Source of the DNA: JAOAIV01 sp038849555
GTDB taxonomy: Archaea > Thermoproteota > Bathyarchaeia > Bathyarchaeales > Bathycorpusculaceae
Reading direction: 5' to 3'
Length of the DNA: 64,000 nucleotides
Assembly: GCA_038849555.1 (NCBI GenBank)
Contig: JAWCMT010000004.1
Location: 1 to 64,000 of the forward strand
The notes beneath the pieces were generated by a model. The model saw nothing but the letters and a program-made list of their open reading frames with translations, made no database searches and was not told where the DNA came from. How positions within the stretch are numbered: position 1 is the stretch's first letter; each line of letters starts with the position of its first letter. The translations under genes and the position numbers were made by a program. Shown one piece after another: positions 7,456 through 16,546 of this stretch.

Positions 7456-8519
7456 TTAATAGGGCAAAATCAAGTTACTGTTACCGAACACGCGCATGCG
7501 GCAATACCACCAGCCAACCATACCCGCTTCTGGAGAATACACCCAATCTCCGCTTGAAAGTTTCGACGTGCCAAAATTATATCCAGGCCCAAACACCATC
7601 CGCGCTGCATAGTCAAGGGAACTCTGTTTGCGTGGACTCCATAGTTATCTATGCCTAAGGCATATCGGTAGAAGTAGTAGGGAACCCATTTATATTGCAT
7701 GCCGTTATAGCCTGTAGGATTCACCATCCAAGGTGAAATCGTTTCCCAACCTACATAGCAGTAGCTTCCATAATCAGGAGAATTATAACCGTCAACACTC
7801 ATACTCGACGAACCCGTCCACGCCAACGGCATACCCACAACAGTAGGCGGCACAGAATAAGGATTAACAACAAAACCATATTTCGTGTTAGGATTAGACG
7901 GAGGCGGATAACTCGGACTAGACGCAGGAGAAGTAATCCCAGCCACATTATACCAGTCCCCATTCGCATTATACCAGTAAAGCCCACCATTCCCGCAAGT
8001 CCAAACGAACGCAAAATACTGCTTACTCGCTATAGGCTGCCACCAATTATATGGCGGAGGCCAAAGATAATAGTTGGCGTACTTATAGACATCATAGTCA
8101 AAAATATCCTGACCATTATGCCCATAAAACCCAAGATAACCAAAAGGCAACGGGCTTCCTCCCGCAGGCTTGAAGTCCCCAACCCACCAAGCAGTCGCCC
8201 AAGAAACACCATTATTAGGCAATTGACAATACTGAAGCACTTGAGCCACATACCCAAGCTGCGTATATGTTCCGTAAGCATTTGACAGCGCCCAAGTGCC
8301 CGTATTATAGAAGCACCAGTAAATCTCGTTGCAAATCCAAGACTCAGCATCACCCTCGCCTGCCGGATACCCAGACGGCGCAAGATGCCCCCACTGCACA
8401 GCAACCTTAGAAGCCGACACTGATTTTACATCCAGCAGTGATGATGCAGCAGCAAACAAAAGCAGCAGCGCGCAAACAACCATACAAAGTGCCCGCATAC
8501 CCAATTTCCACCCACGCAT
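7456..8519 (-). CDS. Secreted aromatic-rich protein A, copy 1 (frameshifted)
   Basis: Signal peptide (CMVVCALLLLFAAASSLL) and a mature part unusually rich in Trp, Tyr, Asn and Gly. The uninterrupted frame ends at 7470, but after residue GVHAN it no longer resembles the paralogue at 13445-14485. Restoring one base in the T-run near 7627-7629 recovers the paralogue-like tail (QSSLDYA... WWYCRMRVFGNSNLILPY) and a stop at 7456, just before the GGAGG of gene B. Segments WWVGDF, YGHNGQD, YFAFVWTCGNG and YCYVGW resemble the order of strands and His/Cys in clan CD (caspase/gingipain-like) peptidases; this is a tentative reading. Confidence 0.75.
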
Positions 8520-8690
8520 AATCAACGCGCAACTTCCACACAAAAAATAAAGCACAAAATTATATTAAAACTTTGTTCTAAAATTAGATTCAAAATTTAA
8601 CCCATTAAAAATGAAAAACAATTCAAAACAGCAGCCACAACAACAAAACTCAACCCCGCCCAACAGAAGCAACACCAGCAACAGGAAACC
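8422..8690. repeat. Long direct repeat, copy 1
   Basis: A stretch of about 270 nt nearly identical to 14388-14662. It covers the signal-peptide codons of gene A, its start codon, its promoter, and the last dozen codons of the pelota gene. Differences are scattered single bases and small A-run length changes. Because the pelota gene is complete only here, this copy is the original and the other the duplicate. Confidence 0.9.
8558..8578 (-). promoter_or_regulatory. TATA/BRE promoter of cassette copy 1
   Basis: On the minus strand the sequence ACAAAGTTTTAATATAATTTT gives a purine-rich BRE followed by a TATA box about 45-50 nt upstream of the gene A start codon. The same element is conserved in the second copy at about 14524-14541, which supports its use. 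Confidence 0.6.
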
Positions 8691-9747
8691 TGAGCAACGC
8701 GGCTATTCCGCCTAGGGCGCGAAGTTTGTCTCCTGCCTCATGCTCCGAGCTGATTAAAGTGATGCCTCCGCCATGCTGCTCAACAGCCCGCATAAGCGCC
8801 TCCAACTGCAAGCGCTGTTCATCCGCCGCCTCACGCAGCAATATGTCGGCTATAGCTAGTTTTTCAACCGCGCCCATTTTCACCGCTTGCTCAACCGCCT
8901 CAAGCCCATAAGCCACAGTGGCTTCGCCTTTTCCAAGGCGCTTCATAACATCCTCCATGACCTCAGCCTCATCTATAATGCGCAGTTGCCTTGCAGCTTT
9001 CGATAGCACGCCCGAGCGAAGTGCTTCGTAGATGCCAGCGGCGCCGCCGCTGTTAACGCTTTTTACGTCTGCAACCGACTTCGCCATGTCCGCAGCTTCC
9101 TCCGCAAGAAACCGCGCAAAGTCATTTTTCACGAAGCCCACACCGAGGATGACGATTGGGCTATGCGTCGGCGCCCAAAGCTGCGCCAGGCTATTCAGCA
9201 CTCGGCGGAAATACGCTTTTGCAGCAGCCACGCGGTTTTCGGCTTCAAGCTTGCCCGGCAGTTTCACGCGCTCTTCCACCTTAATGTCCACGCCATACTG
9301 CCTCGTCTCAGCTATGGCGTAGCCTTCATCATCAATCGCAACGATAAGCAGCGGCTTCTCGGCTCTGCTTGCCAGCGTCAGCCTGTCAAGAAGGTGCTTG
9401 GGCCACTCTTTTTTAACGATGGTTAAAGGCTGGTTTAGAGCTATGCTGATGGTGTGATGCGCGCCTCGGGGGATTATGTCGGGCGCGTGGCAGATTAAGC
9501 CGTGAACCCGCAACTTCCCCATAAATTTGTCCCAGCTCACGGATTCCACCGTCACGCCCATGAAGGCTGAGATGCGCTCGCCACTTTTTGGCCGCGAGTA
9601 ATCCTGCTCGGTTTTTATGGCTCTTGAGGAGTAAGCGTAAACCTCGTCACCCTTATAGATGACGTTGTAAAGATGCCACAGGTCATCTTCCGATGTGGGG
9701 ACGACTTTAACGAAGCCCTGCTGAAGGTTCTTCTCGATTATCTTCAC
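8650..9747 (-). CDS. pelA: Pelota, mRNA surveillance factor
   Basis: About 365 residues, the normal length of archaeal pelota (aPelota), the eRF1-like factor that with aEF1A or ABCE1 rescues stalled ribosomes. It opens with KIIEKNLQQGFVKVVPTSEDDLWHLYNVI, the Sm-like first domain, followed by the central and C-terminal eRF1-like domains (KMGAVEKLAIADILLRE, ...GGITLISSEHEAGDKLRALGGIAALLRFP). It lacks a GGQ motif, as expected. A GTG at 9747 after gagaggcgg was chosen; an in-frame TTG lies 15 nt upstream. Its 3' end is duplicated at about 14622-14662. Confidence 0.96.
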   Translation of the reverse strand: MKIIEKNLQQGFVKVVPTSEDDLWHLYNVIYKGDEVYAYSSRAIKTEQDYSRPKSGERISAFMGVTVESVSWDKFMGKLRVHGLICHAPDIIPRGAHHTISIALNQPLTIVKKEWPKHLLDRLTLASRAEKPLLIVAIDDEGYAIAETRQYGVDIKVEERVKLPGKLEAENRVAAAKAYFRRVLNSLAQLWAPTHSPIVILGVGFVKNDFARFLAEEAADMAKSVADVKSVNSGGAAGIYEALRSGVLSKAARQLRIIDEAEVMEDVMKRLGKGEATVAYGLEAVEQAVKMGAVEKLAIADILLREAADEQRLQLEALMRAVEQHGGGITLISSEHEAGDKLRALGGIAALLRFPVAGVASVGRG

Positions 9748-9887
9748 TTTTCCGCCTCTCAAAATAGAGAATAGGACAGCGAGGGTAAATAGCTTTCACC
9801 GCAGAATTCTCCTTTTAGGAAATGGCTAAGCGCATCGAAAGGCTATTATCCATCCTTCACATCATGCTTTAATTTCTCAAAGGCTAA

Positions 9888-12026
9888 TTGAAGGGCTTAA
9901 GCTTGATACTTGCAGAGTTTAAGTATGAACCCCGAAAGGTGGAGAGAGGCTACAACAACAGAACGCTCTACGTGAATCTCTCCAACATGCAAATTGCCAG
10001 CAAACCAGTCTCAGAGAAAATGAAGGAAACGTTCACGGGCGGCCGCGGCTTCAACCTGTGGCTACTCTGGAACGCTTTGCCCAAAAACCGCATCGTGCGG
10101 TGGGATGACCCAGAAAACGAAATCTGCATTGCCTCCGGCCCTTTAGGTGGCATTCCTGTTTATCCTGGCAGCGGAAAGAGCATAGCAGTTTCCATCTCGC
10201 CATTGACAAATATGGTTGTGGACTCTAACGTGGGCGGCTACTTTGGACCTTACCTAAAGTTCGCAGGCTGGGACGCGCTTGAAGTGCAAGGCAAACCCAA
10301 ATCCGAAGTAGTCATATTCATCGACGGCGACGAGTGCAAGGTTCAAGTGGAAACCGCGGACGAGCTGCCCTCGGAAGCGCACTTGGTCACCGACCTCTTA
10401 GCGGAGAAGTATGGCAAAGATAACCCGCTGAGCATATCGGTGGTTTCTTCTGGCCCAGGCGCGGAGCACACGCTGATCGGCTGCTTGAACGTATCTTGGT
10501 ACGACGCGGCGAGGCGTGTGCATCGGCTGAAGCAGGCTGGCCGTGGCGGCATAGGCACGGTGCTGCGTAACAAGCGGATAAAGGCCATCGTAGTCAAGTA
10601 TTCGGGGCGGATAACCGTTGAAAGTAACGGGCCCGCTGACGCCGCGTTGGTGAAGGAGGTCGGCACCGCCCATAACAGGGAGATAAGGCTGCTTGATCCA
10701 AAGCAGAACGAGATGTCCATTATCGGGTCGCCTCAGCTTGTTTCTGCAATGAATAATTTTGACCTGCTGCCCGTGAATAATTTCCGCTTTGGCTCACATC
10801 CTGAAGCAGAAAAGCTTGGACGCGAAGTTTACCGAAGCAAGTTCCACAAGGGCTTTGACGGCTGCTGGATGGGCTGCGCATTATCTTGCGCGCATGTCGT
10901 CAAGGATTTCGAGTTGAAAACTGGCCCGTATAAGGGGCAGAAGGTATTCGTCACCGGCCCGGAGTATGAGACTGCGGCGGCGGTGGGCAGCAACTGCGGC
11001 ATCTTCGACGTGGATCACGTTATCGAAATGAACTTCTACTGCGACATCTACGGCGTGGACACCATAAGCGTAGGCACCGCCACAGCGTTCGCCATGGAAT
11101 GCTACGAGATGGGCTTAATTGGCAAGGAAGCCACAGGCGGCTTGGATTTGCGTTTCGGCAACAAGGAAGCAGCGCTGGAGCTGGTGCATCAGATGGCGCG
11201 TGGCGAAGGCTTCGGCGTCATTGTCGGTCAAGGCATAAGGCGAATGAAGAAAATTTTCGCGGAGAAATACGGCGCCGACCCCGCGGTTATGAATGACATC
11301 GGCATGGAAGCGAAAGGCTTAGAGTTCTCAGAATACGTTACCAAGGAGTCGCTGGCGCAGCAGGGCGGCTACGGGCTAACGCTTAAAGGCCCGCAGCACG
11401 ACGAGGCATGGCTGATTTTCCTCGACATGGTGCATAACCTGATGCCCACGTTCGAGCAGAAAGCCGAAAGCCTGCACTGGTTCCCCATGTGGCGCACGTG
11501 GTTCGGGCTTAACGGCTTGTGCAAGCTGCCGTGGAACGATGTTGTGCCAGAAAACAACAAGCAGACGAAGGAACCTGCCAAAGTCATGGCGCACGTAGAG
11601 AACTACGCCAAGCTGTTCTATGCGGTTACGGGCAAGAAAGTTACCGTGGACGACTTGATACTGATGAGCGAGCGGGTCTACAATTTCCAGCGCATCTTCA
11701 ACCTGCGCATGGGCTATGGCACACGCGAGCACGACGCAATACCCTACCGCGCCGTTGGCCCCGTCACGAAAGAAGAGTATGAGAGCCGCAGAGACCGCTA
11801 CGACAAGCAGCTTAAGGAGAAGTTGGGCATCGACCCCGCTGGCAAGTCAACAGAGGAAAAAATCGCCATCCTAAGGCGCCATCGCGAAGCGGAGTATGAG
11901 AAGCTGAAGGATGCAGTTTACAAGCGCCGCGGCTGGACACCAAACGGAGTACCCACAGTAGAGAAGGCGAAGGCGCTGGGCATAGACTTCCCAGACGTAA
12001 TAGCCCTCCTAAAACAAAAGCAATAG
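9888..12026 (+). CDS. Aldehyde:ferredoxin oxidoreductase-family protein
   Basis: A 712-residue tungsten/molybdenum pterin enzyme of the AOR family, which oxidises aldehydes to acids and reduces ferredoxin. Visible: the N-terminal domain with GGRGFNLWLLW and SGPLGGIPVYPGSGK that binds the pterin, the cluster motif CWMGCALSC near residues 325-333 and the fourth Cys in GLNGLCKLPW. The C-terminus (RRGWTPNGVPTVEKAKALGIDF) is typical. It is longer than the classical enzymes (about 605-620), with about 20 extra residues at the N-terminus. The TTG start is uncertain. No partner subunit is adjacent. Substrate cannot be told. Confidence 0.9.
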   Translation: MKGLSLILAEFKYEPRKVERGYNNRTLYVNLSNMQIASKPVSEKMKETFTGGRGFNLWLLWNALPKNRIVRWDDPENEICIASGPLGGIPVYPGSGKSIAVSISPLTNMVVDSNVGGYFGPYLKFAGWDALEVQGKPKSEVVIFIDGDECKVQVETADELPSEAHLVTDLLAEKYGKDNPLSISVVSSGPGAEHTLIGCLNVSWYDAARRVHRLKQAGRGGIGTVLRNKRIKAIVVKYSGRITVESNGPADAALVKEVGTAHNREIRLLDPKQNEMSIIGSPQLVSAMNNFDLLPVNNFRFGSHPEAEKLGREVYRSKFHKGFDGCWMGCALSCAHVVKDFELKTGPYKGQKVFVTGPEYETAAAVGSNCGIFDVDHVIEMNFYCDIYGVDTISVGTATAFAMECYEMGLIGKEATGGLDLRFGNKEAALELVHQMARGEGFGVIVGQGIRRMKKIFAEKYGADPAVMNDIGMEAKGLEFSEYVTKESLAQQGGYGLTLKGPQHDEAWLIFLDMVHNLMPTFEQKAESLHWFPMWRTWFGLNGLCKLPWNDVVPENNKQTKEPAKVMAHVENYAKLFYAVTGKKVTVDDLILMSERVYNFQRIFNLRMGYGTREHDAIPYRAVGPVTKEEYESRRDRYDKQLKEKLGIDPAGKSTEEKIAILRRHREAEYEKLKDAVYKRRGWTPNGVPTVEKAKALGIDFPDVIALLKQKQ

Positions 12027-12186
12027 ACGCCACTATCAATACAACAGTTTTTCCATTTTTGCAGCTTACGCTTTACACACAGATTATTCCGATATTAGTT
12101 AGAAGCACTAAAATCTCTGCTTAATCGCAAATCTTTAGTCAATGAAACGCCATAAGTAATAAAGAAAAAATAGCAAGGGAAAACTG

Positions 12187-13431
12187 CTATCTGCTTCGCT
12201 TCTTAATGGTTATTGCAACTACGGCAATCAACGCGACCAGCACACCTAAGCCAACCAGCAGATAAGCACTTGACGACCAATCATTATCAGGTTCTGCAGG
12301 CGCCTCAGAAGGCGCAACCGAAGGCTCAGAAGGCACCGACACCACAACAGACAACGATGAATTCCCACCAAAATCCCCAAGGTAACCATACGGAGTAATA
12401 TAGGCAATTTCCCTCGTATCACCCCATACACCAACAGCAATGCCATAAGTGTTGCTAATATTTTTGCTGAAATAGAGTACTATCTCCCAAAGCGGATAAA
12501 GCGCCAAGGGATTTCTGATCGTGTTACCGCCGCTTAAGATACGCAGTTCTTTGTTTGACTCATCGTTATATATTTCTCCAGGCACCATGTTTAGCAATAT
12601 AGAAGTCAGGTTTGACCAGCCTGGCTTTTCAGCAACGAATAAAGTGCCATTCTCGCCAACTAAAGTCAAATTGTAGTTGTCTGCAGCTTTAACAGCTATC
12701 TCTAAGGCTTCTTTCTCGGAAATAACGCTGAAGGCGCCAACTGTGAAAAGATTCCAAGTATCAGCGAAAAACAATTTATTGCCGCCATAACTTATTGACA
12801 GGATTTTGTTGGGCATATCAACGCCTTTTTCGGTATAAATCCAGCTAATACGTTTTTCAGTCGTTTCTAGCTTCATATTCCCTGCATAGGTAACAGAAGG
12901 AGCAAAACCAGTAATATTGTTGAACATGTACAAGTCGGCGCTCGCTGAAGATGCACTGACGGCGTTTTTCAGTAGTGTTAAAGCTGAATCTACATGCGCA
13001 GTGCTGAAGCCACAGTTTTGGGCGAAGACTTTGTACCTCTGCAGAATGTTTCTTGACTCGTCAACAGCATTAGTTGATTGTTGATGCTTGAAATTTATTG
13101 AACCATTTTCTGGAGCGTAAATAAATATGCCTCTAATGAAACAATTGAGGAATAGCCCCATTACGGTGATGTTTCCTTCTTTGGAAACAAGTTCCAGATA
13201 TACATGTTCCTCTTTGGCGTTGCCGCCGTATTCTGGGGGATATTTGAAGCTGTAGTTTTCAGTAGTTATATTATATTTGTTTAGATCAAGCTCAACGACC
13301 TCGCTTAGGAACATATATAACATCTCCTTTGCGGTGAAGTCTGCTATATCGGCCCTCGAAGTTTGGATGAATAGAGTTGCCAAAATCAACAGGACAATTA
13401 TGGCCACACTTGTTTTCTCTAACATTTTCAT
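12187..13431 (-). CDS. Secreted, membrane-anchored protein B, copy 2
   Basis: A 414-residue paralogue of 6206-7441 with the same plan: signal peptide (VAIIVLLILATLFIQTSRA), extracellular body, Pro/Ser/Glu linker (PSEPSVAPSEAPAEPDNDW) and C-terminal membrane helix ending KKRSR. Shared blocks include QRYKVFAQ, WIYTEKGVDMPNK, LFFADTWNLFTVG.FSVISE, GVWGDT.EIAYI and YLGDFGGNSSLSVV. The mid-section is well diverged, so this is not a very recent copy overall. It follows gene A copy 2 with a GGAGG site and a 13-nt gap. Confidence 0.85.
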   Translation of the reverse strand: MKMLEKTSVAIIVLLILATLFIQTSRADIADFTAKEMLYMFLSEVVELDLNKYNITTENYSFKYPPEYGGNAKEEHVYLELVSKEGNITVMGLFLNCFIRGIFIYAPENGSINFKHQQSTNAVDESRNILQRYKVFAQNCGFSTAHVDSALTLLKNAVSASSASADLYMFNNITGFAPSVTYAGNMKLETTEKRISWIYTEKGVDMPNKILSISYGGNKLFFADTWNLFTVGAFSVISEKEALEIAVKAADNYNLTLVGENGTLFVAEKPGWSNLTSILLNMVPGEIYNDESNKELRILSGGNTIRNPLALYPLWEIVLYFSKNISNTYGIAVGVWGDTREIAYITPYGYLGDFGGNSSLSVVVSVPSEPSVAPSEAPAEPDNDWSSSAYLLVGLGVLVALIAVVAITIKKRSR

Positions 13432-13444
13432 TTGCTCTTCCTCC

Positions 13445-14485
13445 TTAGTAGGGCAAAATCAAGTTACTGTTGCCGTACACTCTCAATCGGCAATACCACC
13501 ATCCTCCTGGACCAGGATCCCAATATCCACTATAAAGCGTTGTATCATCTAAAGATTGGATGCCTAATGTCATTAATGTTGCATAGTCAAGGGACTGCTT
13601 TATTGTATGATGTGTAGGTCCGTAATCTATTCCTAGAGCATAGCGGTAGAAGTGGTTAACAAAATCTTTGTAGAACTTGCCATTGTAGTTCGTGGGGTTT
13701 ACCATGAATGGCGAGATGTTTTCCCAGCCTATATAACAATAGCTTCCGCTGGGCGAGTGGTATCCATCAGTGCTCATGCTTAATGTACCAGTAAACCCAT
13801 AAGGCATACCGACAACAGTAGGAGGCGTGGAGTAGGGGTTTTCAACATATCCGTACTTTGTAAATGGATTGATTGGAATGTACGTAGGTTTATTCACACT
13901 TACATCAGGAGCCGTAATCCCAGTTACATTCCACGTATTGCCATTAGAATCAAAATAGAGACCTCCATTTGCGCAAGTCCAGATGAAACTAAAATACTGC
14001 TTACTAGGTATTGGCTGGCACCGTCCGTTAGGAGGAGGCCACCAGTAGTAGTTAGCGTATGCGTATACATTGTAATCCCAAATGTGTTGGTTATTATACC
14101 CGTAGCATGCCCGATGTTTAGGCGGGTAATTTCCATCTGGTTTAAAATCTCCAACCCACCAAATCGTTGCCCAATCAACATTATTGTATGGATATTGGCA
14201 ATACTGAAGGACAGAAAGCACATAGCCTTGTTGAGTGTATTCTCCCCAAGCGTTTGAGGGCGCCCAACCTTGATTATAGAAATACCAATAGATTTGATCG
14301 CAAATCCACATTTCTGCGTTCTGCTCACCTGCAGGAGGATTAGGGTAAAGATAACCCCATTGTGTAGCAACTTTAAGTGCACTGGCGGATTTTACATCCA
14401 GCAGTGATGATGCAGCAGCAAACAGAAGCAGCAGCGCGCAAACAACCATACAAGGTGTCCGCATCTCCAATTTCCACCCACGCAT
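13445..14485 (-). CDS. Secreted aromatic-rich protein A, copy 2
   Basis: About 346 residues, an intact paralogue of the frameshifted gene at 7456-8519. Signal peptide CMVVCALLLLFAAASSLL is identical in the core. The mature protein is rich in Trp, Tyr and Asn and ends GGWWYCRLRVYGNSNLILPY. The Cys in YFSFIWTCANGG is kept, but the residue matching the His of YGHNGQ in copy 1 is Tyr (YGYNNQ), so if this is a peptidase-like fold the copy may be inactive. The longer open frame beginning 36 nt upstream is less likely. Operon with gene B copy 2. Confidence 0.85.
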   Translation of the reverse strand: MRGWKLEMRTPCMVVCALLLLFAAASSLLDVKSASALKVATQWGYLYPNPPAGEQNAEMWICDQIYWYFYNQGWAPSNAWGEYTQQGYVLSVLQYCQYPYNNVDWATIWWVGDFKPDGNYPPKHRACYGYNNQHIWDYNVYAYANYYWWPPPNGRCQPIPSKQYFSFIWTCANGGLYFDSNGNTWNVTGITAPDVSVNKPTYIPINPFTKYGYVENPYSTPPTVVGMPYGFTGTLSMSTDGYHSPSGSYCYIGWENISPFMVNPTNYNGKFYKDFVNHFYRYALGIDYGPTHHTIKQSLDYATLMTLGIQSLDDTTLYSGYWDPGPGGWWYCRLRVYGNSNLILPY

Positions 14486-14662
14486 AATCAACGCGCAACT
14501 TCCACACAAAAAATAAAGCACAAAATTATATTAAAACTTTGCCCTAAAATGAGATTCAAAATTGAACCAAGTAAAAAATGAAAAAAACAATTCAAAACAG
14601 CAGCAGCCACAACAACAAAACTCAACCCCGCCCGACAGAAGCAACATCAGCAACAGGAAACC
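14388..14662. repeat. Long direct repeat, copy 2, with pelota tail
   Basis: Near-identical to 8422-8690. From 14622 to 14662 it carries a copy of the end of the pelota gene: the minus strand reads GFPVADVASVGRG and then a stop, against GVASVGRG at the true gene. This orphan fragment shows that the cassette was copied from beside pelota. Confidence 0.9.
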
Positions 14663-14747
14663 CGCTAAAAACGCACAAGCGAATTATACAGTCTGTTCTA
14701 AAAATTAGCATTAAATATGGCAAAGACAGTAGAACATTTGTGATTTG

Positions 14748-15239
14748 ATGGCCAAAGCTGCAGAGCCGCCGAAGAAGCCGAACCGCAAAGTCTATTACAG
14801 TTTCGCCTTAGTCTCAGTCTTGGTTGTCGTGCTTGCAGTAGCTTTCCTAGGGTTTCAAAGCGTAACAGTTCAGGACCCGCTTTTATATAATGATGCCTTA
14901 ACGGTTCAGCTTGCGACGGATAAAGAGGTATACAGGAAAGGCGAAGATGTGGCAATAACGGCCTGCGTGATTAACGGCAAAAATGAACACGTCAACTGCA
15001 CGACAGCAATATCGTATAAGGTGTTTGACTCAGCAGGACAGGAGGTCTACAGCTGCATAACCTTCATTACGCTTCCAATCCCAGTGCCTACATACCAGCC
15101 GCATTCCAAGTACTCCTATTCCCCGCATGTTTGGAATCAGAAAAACTCTAACTACACACAGGTGGAAGCCGGCAATTACACAATCAAGGTCTCTCTTGAG
15201 CATGGAGCCGCCGATTGCAAAATCCAAATCACCGAGTAA
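14748..15239 (+). CDS. Membrane-anchored extracellular beta-sandwich protein
   Basis: A 163-residue protein with a short Lys/Pro-rich cytoplasmic start, a membrane helix (YYSFALVSVLVVVLAVAFLGF, about residues 17-37) and an extracellular domain that begins LTVQLATDKEVYRKGEDVAITACVIN. That phrase is typical of Ig-like/BsuPI-type beta-sandwich domains used in surface and chaperone-like roles. Possible N-glycosylation sites (NCT, NYT) occur. ATG at 14748 was preferred to the TTG just before it. A TATA-like AAATATGG lies about 30 nt upstream. Ligand unknown. Confidence 0.78.
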   Translation: MAKAAEPPKKPNRKVYYSFALVSVLVVVLAVAFLGFQSVTVQDPLLYNDALTVQLATDKEVYRKGEDVAITACVINGKNEHVNCTTAISYKVFDSAGQEVYSCITFITLPIPVPTYQPHSKYSYSPHVWNQKNSNYTQVEAGNYTIKVSLEHGAADCKIQITE

Positions 15240-15301
15240 GCACTGAGCTTTGAGAGAAATCTGCTTTATAAAAAGGAGGCTGCAGTCTCCACAAGCAACA
15301 G

Positions 15302-15319
15302 AAAACAAAATGGAAAAAA
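15302..15319 (-). terminator. T-run terminator after the S10 cluster
   Basis: The minus strand reads CTTTTTTTCCATTTTG directly after the uS19 stop codon. Archaeal terminators are commonly such T-runs. Its presence supports the view that the S10-type operon really ends after uS19 here. Confidence 0.5.
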
Positions 15320-15329
15320 AGACAGTGGT

Positions 15330-15734
15330 TTACTTCAGCGGCACATACATTGAAGACCGCGAAGCACCAATGCCTGGAGTTCCATGCTTAACAGGCTTGT
15401 TTGTTATGGCAAACTCGCCTAGATAATGTCCAATCATCTCAGGCCTTATTTCTACAGGCAAAAATTCCTTGCCGTTATGCACAAGAATCTTGGCGCCAAT
15501 CATCTCGGGCAGAATAACCAAATCGCGCACATGAGTCTTTACAGTAACACTTTCGCCCTTCTTAGCGGCTTCTTGGGCCTCGCGTATCTTTCCCAGCAAT
15601 ATTCGCTGCTCAGGTGTCAAGCCGCGCTGAAGACTTCGCCTCTGCCTTGCAGGAAGCAGATTAATGAACTCGTCCATAGACATGGCTTGCAAACTGCTCA
15701 GCGTGTAACCGCGATACATGAATTCTCTCGGCAT
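15330..15734 (-). CDS. rpsS: Ribosomal protein uS19
   Basis: A 134-residue protein of the small subunit head, near the A-site finger. The C-terminal part has the family signature VHNGKEFLPVEIRPEMIGHYLGEFA and the final basic KHGTPGIGASRSS. The archaeal N-terminal extension (MPREFMYRGYTLSSLQAMSMDEFINLLPARQRRSL) is present. It is last in a uL3-uL4-uL23-uL2-uS19 run. In most archaea uL22, uS3 and others follow, but here a convergent unrelated gene does. Confidence 0.97.
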   Translation of the reverse strand: MPREFMYRGYTLSSLQAMSMDEFINLLPARQRRSLQRGLTPEQRILLGKIREAQEAAKKGESVTVKTHVRDLVILPEMIGAKILVHNGKEFLPVEIRPEMIGHYLGEFAITNKPVKHGTPGIGASRSSMYVPLK

Positions 15735-15780
15735 TTTTCCTCACCTAATTTTACATATGCTTAACGCTATAAACGTTATT

Positions 15781-16524
15781 TCATGCTGTTTTCCGTTTAC
15801 GCTTTTGCCCTGCACCTCTAGCAGCAATCAACCCAACCTTCTGTCCTGGCGGCGCACCATGCGAAGTCGTAGTAACCTTGCGAGCGCTACGTTTGCTACT
15901 GCCATAGGGGTGAACGGCAGCCACCATGGCTCTTCCCCTAGTCCGCGGATACTTGCGTCCTCTTGCACGCATCAGATGGAACTTTTCTCCCGCCTTAAGG
16001 AACGGCTTTTCGGTTCTGCCGCCGCCAGAAACCACGCCGACAGTGGCCATGCAATAATCATCAACGTAACGTGTACGACCAGAAGGCAACCGAATCATCG
16101 TGCCCTGCGGAGTATGCGCAACAACCGTGGCATAGGCGCCTGAAGACTTGGCCAACTTTCCGCCGTCTCCTGGCCGAAGCTCAAGATTACAGACTAAAGT
16201 TCCCTCAGGAACTTTTCCCAACGGTAGAATATTACCTATTTCCGAAGGAGCCTTCCCGCCTAGGCTAATTTGCTGTCCTAAAGAAACGCCTTCAGGAGCG
16301 GCAATGTAGCATGTTTCGCCATTTTCAAAACGGATAAACGCTAAAGGCGCACCGCGACCAGCATCATGCACAAGAGACTCAATTACGCCGTTTATTGAAG
16401 ACTCAAAATAGTCCTTGGAAGATATTGACGCAGGATACTTTGCAGGAGCAACGCGCTTATGGGTTGCAGCTCTAAAAGGTGAGCCGCCGCGACCACGCCT
16501 CTGAACACGAATTCTTTTACCCAC
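15781..16524 (-). CDS. rplB: Ribosomal protein uL2
   Basis: A 247-residue large-subunit protein close to the peptidyl-transferase centre. It starts MGKRIRVQRRGRGGSPFRAATHKRV, has the RNA-binding core and the conserved C-terminal region RGRAMVAAVHPYGSSKRSARKVTTTSHGAPPGQKVGLIAARG, which includes the functionally important His in the loop. Length is normal for archaea. It lies between uL23 and uS19 in the S10-type operon. Confidence 0.98.
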   Translation of the reverse strand: MGKRIRVQRRGRGGSPFRAATHKRVAPAKYPASISSKDYFESSINGVIESLVHDAGRGAPLAFIRFENGETCYIAAPEGVSLGQQISLGGKAPSEIGNILPLGKVPEGTLVCNLELRPGDGGKLAKSSGAYATVVAHTPQGTMIRLPSGRTRYVDDYCMATVGVVSGGGRTEKPFLKAGEKFHLMRARGRKYPRTRGRAMVAAVHPYGSSKRSARKVTTTSHGAPPGQKVGLIAARGAGQKRKRKTA

Positions 16525-16546
16525 TAATCATGCCTCCACATTAATT

